From: Globodera rostochiensis
Taxonomy: Eukaryota; Nematoda; Chromadorea; Rhabditida; Heteroderidae
DNA: 64,000 nucleotides
Assembly: GCA_018350325.1 (NCBI GenBank)
Contig: JAEVLN010000018.1
Span: 1,492,185-1,556,184 of the forward strand
Direction: 5' to 3'
Below are positions 59,750 through 64,000 of this stretch, piece after piece. A model generated the notes under the pieces. That model had not been told where the DNA came from. It saw nothing but the letters and a program-made list of their open reading frames with translations, and made no database searches. Made by a program: the position numbers and the translations under genes. The number at the start of each line of letters is the position of its first letter. Position 1 is the first letter of the stretch.

Positions 59750-60400
59750 TTGATAAATTACTAATAAGTACATAAATGCATGAGGGTTTAGAATAAATAA
59801 AATGTGAATTTGCCATTTGTTACATAATTTGTAAAAAATTAAATTAATAATAAAAAAAATGTAGACTTTTAATAACGTGTTAAACGGTAAAATAAAAAAT
59901 AAATCGTTGGCTGTTTTATGCCTATTATATTAAATAGAAAAAGATTAGCAAATTAATAGTTCCAAAATAAAGAGCAAAACAAAATTCTGATAAAGAATAA
60001 ATCTAAGGTATATTCAAAAAAAAGCTAAAATATATTTATGTTTTTTAAAAAAAGGTCAGTCGGCAAAATCCGGCTGCTTGTTTAACTTCAGCAATGCTTT
60101 TTCCTAAACGTAAAGGAATTTACAAAAACTTAATATTATTTAATTTGTTAAAGTTAATAAAAAAATATATAAGCATTTTAATTAATAAAATATAAAAGAA
60201 CAAAGACTTTCTTGCATTGAACCCGCCAAGAAGCAACTTCGAATAAAAAATATAAATAAATAAAAATTGAGATGTTTGTCTAATATAATTAGACAATTAT
60301 ATTATTTTATTTAACCGAACAAAAATCACGCTACAATAAATTAAATTAAAATGTTTAAAGTACTTAATAAATTAAAAATACCAAATTAACCCAACTGAGA
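59750..60400. other. A-rich non-coding entry to the helicase block
   Basis: From about 59.8 kb the + strand becomes A-rich, whereas most of the window is T-rich. Small GC-richer patches at 60050-60110 and 60210-60245 give short open frames but no motif. Confidence 0.4.
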
Positions 60401-60406
60401 CCTTAA

Positions 60407-60517
60407 TTATTATTATCATCGGCGTACGGAGCTATTCAAAAAAGTAATAAATTTAAAAAACATTCAGTAGCAAAAATAAATGCTGAAAGCACGGAAACCC
60501 AAGTCTCTATTATCTAA
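60407..60517 (+). pseudogene. Short coding-like frame upstream of the helicase relic
   Basis: 36 open codons (SSAYGAIQKSNKFKKHSVAK, then INAESTETQVSII) ending TAA. Composition is protein-like. It precedes the helicase fragment by about 100 bases on the same strand and may belong to the same decayed unit. Unassigned. Confidence 0.25.
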
Positions 60518-60620
60518 AAAAGCGCAAACCTAAAATAGACAATATTTTAAAGACAAAATTAATATAAATTATTTAAATTAAGCATGTTTTAACATTGCAT
60601 AATTTCAATATTTTAAGTAA

Positions 60621-61331
60621 AAATCGTCACCTCAGCAGTCAGGGATAAAAAATTACATACAACAAAAAGAAGCTGTACAAACAGAGCATAAAAGGGTGTG
60701 TTTGATAGCAGGAGCTGGTTGTGGAAAAACTAAAACATTAATAAGTAGGATTCTTTTTCTTTTCATACATAAAAAAATAGAAACGAACAATATTTTAATA
60801 TTAACATTTTCTAAGAAATCAATTAAAGATTAGCGCAAGCGAAATAGAAACCGAATGAAAGTCATCTAAACTTTTCTAATACGATGATTCGCTATTAATA
60901 AGGGTTGGAAATGATTAACATCGTTTTTGAATGATTAGAATGATTAATAAAAACAATCGGCAACTTTAATGTTTTACGACTTGAGATGCCATTCGCGTCA
61001 AATAGATAAAGCAGAAATTCAACAAGTATTAAAGAAATAAAAATCTAAAAAACAATTAGCTTGTTCATAAGAAGGCAGCGAAGCAGATAAAGCCATAAAG
61101 TATTTGTCAAAAACAAAAAGCTAAAACAAAAAAATAATAAACTAAAACAACAATAAAAATGAATAACTAATACTATGTAAATCGTAAAATAAGTATTTTG
61201 TTCTTCGTCATATGCCTTGAGGAACGACGATTCAAGAAGCAGCTCTCAAGGTAGAACACCGAAAACCATTGAATAATTCTAAACCGCTGAGAAATAAAAC
61301 AAAAATAAAAGGTGAATTGTCTATCACTTGA
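60621..61331 (+). pseudogene. UvrD/Rep-type SF1 helicase relic (N-terminal ATPase motifs)
   Basis: The open frame 60621-60830 (70 codons, no ATG) reads IQQKEAV, the Q-motif region of UvrD/Rep/Pcr helicases. Then comes CLIAGAGCGKTKTLISR, a Walker A (G-x-G-C-G-K-T) with the conserved T-L-x-x-R, and after about 15 residues ILILTFSKKS, equal to motif Ia (L-T-F-S/T-x-K-S/A-A). Order and spacing fit UvrD-family domain 1A. The frame stops at TAG 60831. The same frame later shows further coding-like patches (RQIDKAEIQQVLKK near 61000; GTTIQEAALKVEHRKPLNN near 61221) between TAA/TAG/TGA stops. These later patches do not match a helicase motif I can name. A decayed fragment. Animals lack close UvrD homologues, so foreign origin (bacterial, viral or plasmid-like) is inferred. 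Confidence 0.75.
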
Positions 61332-61449
61332 TGTTTTAATAAAACAATTAAATACGAAAAAAGAATGGTAAATTTTACCCGAAGAATTTACCCAAAGAAG
61401 GGCATTTATTTTTTATTTTTCATAAATCTTCATTTAGAAAAATAATCGC

Positions 61450-61555
61450 ATTTAATTTTGTATTTATTATTTAAATTATAAACAGCATTTCGTTAAGAAA
61501 AAACATTTTAACTTTGAATTTATTATTTACTTATAAACAGCATTTCGTTGAGCAA
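61450..61555 (+). repeat. Short tandem duplication
   Basis: Two units of about 55 bases in tandem: tttaattttgtatttattat...aaacagcatttcgttaag, then tttaactttgaatttattat...aaacagcatttcgttgag. Confidence 0.7.
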
Positions 61556-61675
61556 TTAAATATTATTTTGACCACCGTAAATGCAAATGAATGGCTGAAT
61601 ACAGTCGTTGGCTGCTGGATGGGCGATGAAAATCAACAAACATTGGCAGAAAAAGGAAATGATGTAAAATTATAA
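61475..61675 (+). pseudogene. Coding-like frame in the A-rich block, unassigned
   Basis: 66 open codons without ATG, ending TAA. The C-terminal half is varied and unlike the background (TTVNANEWLNTVVGCWMGDE, then NQQTLAEKGNDVKL). Same strand as the helicase relic, 150 bases downstream, different frame. No family recognised. Upstream part lies in the tandem duplication. Confidence 0.3.
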
Positions 61676-61799
61676 TATATTACAAATAAATATTTTTTTA
61701 ATAATGATTCGAAGGATTATAATTTATTTTTAAAACTAAGTTTATAAACACTAATAAAAATTACTAAAAAATTATATAGGCAATTCAAATGTTAGATTA

Positions 61800-62600
61800 A
61801 TAGTGAGGACAAATTTTTTTGTAATTATAATTCAAAAAGGCAAGCAGGAAGACCTTATGAAACATTCCATTAAAAAGAAAATAAATTTTTATTTATTTTA
61901 TGAATAACAGTATAATTGAACAAACATAAAAATCTTAGCCTTGGTAATAAAACTGAAAAATATGAAAATTTTAAATATATTATTATGCATAACAAAAACT
62001 TAGACCAAAATTATCTCTAAAAATGGTAAATACTTAGATGAACTTACAATATCAATATCTAGACAACGATCACATTCTTTGATTGACAGCCTCGGCCGTA
62101 AAAAACGACGTCCGCGATGGGTAGGATGAGAATTGCTCGACGGTGATTAATGATTTGCGAGTTTGAAGAAATTTAAACCTTCAAATGGCATGAAGACTGC
62201 ACATTTTGTAATGAACCGAAATTGGCATGAAAGATTAACAATAGAGAAAAAATATGCAAGCAATAATCTAAAAATTACATAAATTTAAATTAATAAACAA
62301 TAAAACAAGTTACATTTATTAAAATAAAATCTTCATAATGAACTAAAAATATTTTATATTAAAAAAATATATTAAAATCGGCCAAATCGACGAAAAGAAA
62401 AATAGAACAAAAACGAGAACTATTTACAAAATTTTTGATTATAAACAATCTTGAATGCCAACAAGAAATTTCAAAAAAACAATTGCTTTAAAATAAAAAC
62501 CTTTTAAAAATAATGACTCAGAAAAGATGAGTTTTATTTTTAAATTTTAAAATGAAATAACACACATCATATAATTGTTTGTTAAATTCTATCTATACAA
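61800..62600. other. A-rich stretch, remains of coding-like DNA
   Basis: Around 62060-62260 a GC-richer segment has + strand patches such as SLIDSLGRKKRRPRWVG and FVMNRNWHERLTIEKKYASN separated by stops. Nothing longer or recognisable. The rest is A/T homopolymer-like. Confidence 0.3.
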
Positions 62601-62604
62601 TAAA

Positions 62605-63386
62605 CCCAGCAAATTAGGAGCCCGAACGTCTAATAATATAAGTTTCTCATACTCAGGACCCCCCCCCCCCCCCCCCCCCCCAACATACCGCTGACAATAA
62701 GATGCGCGAGATTTTCGGAGCGAACATTTAGTAACAAATCCTATTTAAAAATCTAAATACAAATATAAATATGGGAAATGAAATTAAATGTCCATAATAG
62801 ATGATTTTAAATACCTTAATTTAAACACAAAATTATAAATAAATAGAAAATTACCTATAGGTTCAACAAGATATTTAATATTAATTTTAAACCAATAAAC
62901 ACCCACGCGGAGATTAACTCAATATGCCTAATTTGTAAGTACGAAAGTGAATAATACATTATTAAAAATTCAAAAAATTAAATAAATAATACTTTCAATT
63001 GATACTGAATATCTGAAAAACAAAATTGTTACAATATATTTAAAATGAAAATATTTCCAAACCGGGAATATTATAAAATATTCAAATTAATCCGCAGAGC
63101 AGCGGTTAATATGAAGAGCTAATCAGCATTCTTTCCAATGCAGCGAAAAACGACAAAACAGTCGATTTTCCTCATTGTAATTAAAGTGAATTTTAGAATC
63201 TTAACTATTATTAAATATTTTATTAATTAGCAATAAACAAAAAGCATGTTGCAATGTTAACATTTCAATATCAAAATACGGAAAAAAACAAAATAGGTTG
63301 AACAAGATATTTCGAGACATTTATGTTATTTAATAAATATTTTAAAACCAATTCTCTATTTAAACTTGTTAAAATTATTTCAATGT
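62605..63386 (+). repeat. Near-identical dispersed repeat, copy 2
   Basis: Second copy of 45424-46128. Just after cccgaacg it carries about 95 bases absent from copy 1, including a run of 23 C (62659-62681) and gataagatgcgcgagatttt. The remaining 650 bases differ by only scattered single changes, so the two copies separated recently compared with other repeats in the window. Confidence 0.9.
62659..62681 (+). repeat. Poly(C) tract of 23
   Basis: An uninterrupted run of C in very AT-rich DNA, at the variable junction of repeat copy 2. Length may be affected by sequencing. Confidence 0.8.
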
Positions 63387-63389
63387 GAA

Positions 63390-64000
63390 AGCTTAATATT
63401 TTTTCACGGTTTAAAATCATTTTGTGAATTTTTGACATTTTAAACAAAATTATAGGAATTAAAATAACCGCATGTTTTGAAATTCTGGTTGCAAATCTCC
63501 TACCAAACGGACAAGTTAGGTAGTCTGATGTGGCGTGTTGGGTTCAAACCCGCTTGAGTGCAAGCACTTATTTACCGTTTTGCCACGAGTCAGCATTAAG
63601 GCAATGTTTAATTCAGTTTTTATCTGTGGCATTTTGCTTTGTGGCTCTTAGTATAATTATTTAGAAAACTAAAAAAGGCCTTAAAATAGTAATTGAAGTT
63701 AAGGTTTAAATATAACAAAAGGATGGAATTTAATATTGCTGAAACATAATAAACAAAACTGATTAATTTAAAATATCAACTTGTTGACAGTAGTTATCGC
63801 AAGTTTGGCACTTTTTGTTGTATTCTCAATGCAGATGGTTTTTATTATATACTTAAGTAATGTTTATATCATTAATTTAAATATTAAGCATAAGCTTTTA
63901 ATTGATAAATTAGCATACTATTATAATGTTTGTTGTATGAATTTTATCAAAATCAACATTTAATTTATATTTTTTTTGCATAAAGCGCTGCCATGTTATC
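63390..64000. other. AT-rich right edge, no gene
   Basis: 63500-63590 is GC-richer and contains gggttcaaacccg, resembling a pol III B box, but no tRNA fold. The + ORF at 63781-63963 is a hydrophobic low-complexity translation with no support. Confidence 0.4.

Noticed and set aside
63510..63570. tRNA-like sequence around gggttcaaacccg.
   Set aside because: The T-arm would have a 6-base loop, and no acceptor or anticodon stem can be drawn; at most a decayed SINE-type B box.
1..64000. CRISPR arrays, bacterial operons, ribosome binding sites, riboswitches, rRNA genes, spliced-leader genes.
   Set aside because: No regularly spaced short repeats, no rRNA-like conserved segments and no spliced-leader sequence were seen; the composition and elements are eukaryotic.

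Overview
The window looks like AT-rich (by eye about a quarter G+C) nuclear DNA from an animal, with invertebrate or nematode-like texture. I could not identify the species. The reasons are: no long open frames and no operon-like packing; a BEL/Pao LTR-retrotransposon pol fragment, from a superfamily known from animals; short hAT-type elements with perfect 8-bp target-site duplications; a few GC-richer, exon-sized islands, some with good splice consensus; and dozens of diverged duplications. I found no intact protein-coding gene, rRNA, convincing tRNA or CRISPR array. Nearly all ORFs of 60-110 codons are chance or antisense frames, or low-complexity translations.

Layout. 1-5 kb: AT-rich DNA with several exon-like islands on the + strand, the best being a two-exon candidate at 2286-2640 and an ORF at 3251-3418. 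5.4-9.0 kb: a 1.15-1.23 kb segment present twice in direct orientation, with a pyrimidine-rich foldback element between the copies. 9.2-12.4 kb: a possible hAT transposase C-terminal relic (+) and a string of decayed coding-like stretches on the - strand. 12.7-13.0 kb: GC-rich end of a hAT-like element. 13.1-21.2 kb: a diverged segmental duplication (13.1-16.1 against 18.8-21.2 kb). 24.5-25.7 kb: two complete short hAT elements of different families, both with TSDs. 26-35 kb: a mosaic of short duplicated blocks, further GC-rich element ends and a cysteine-bearing coding-like island at 35.06-35.36 kb. 36.5-38.0 kb: a BEL/Pao pol relic inside a block duplicated at 47.8-49.4 kb, with smaller pieces at 50.0 and 52.7 kb. 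38.7-40.7 and 53.2-54.1 kb: a three-copy unit. 43.1-44.1 kb: coding-like remains on the - strand. 45.4-46.1 and 62.6-63.4 kb: a nearly identical repeat. 57.2-59.4 kb: a long-terminal-inverted-repeat foldback element with purine/pyrimidine arms. 59.8-62.6 kb: a block whose + strand is A-rich instead of T-rich, carrying a decayed UvrD/Rep-type (SF1) helicase ATP-binding segment.

There is no cooperating gene set. The window reads as a transposon graveyard in which BEL/Pao, hAT and foldback elements were inserted, duplicated as blocks and decayed. The most unusual item is the helicase-bearing A-rich block at the right end, which resembles neither the BEL nor the hAT material and may be a decayed foreign or viral/bacterial-type insertion.
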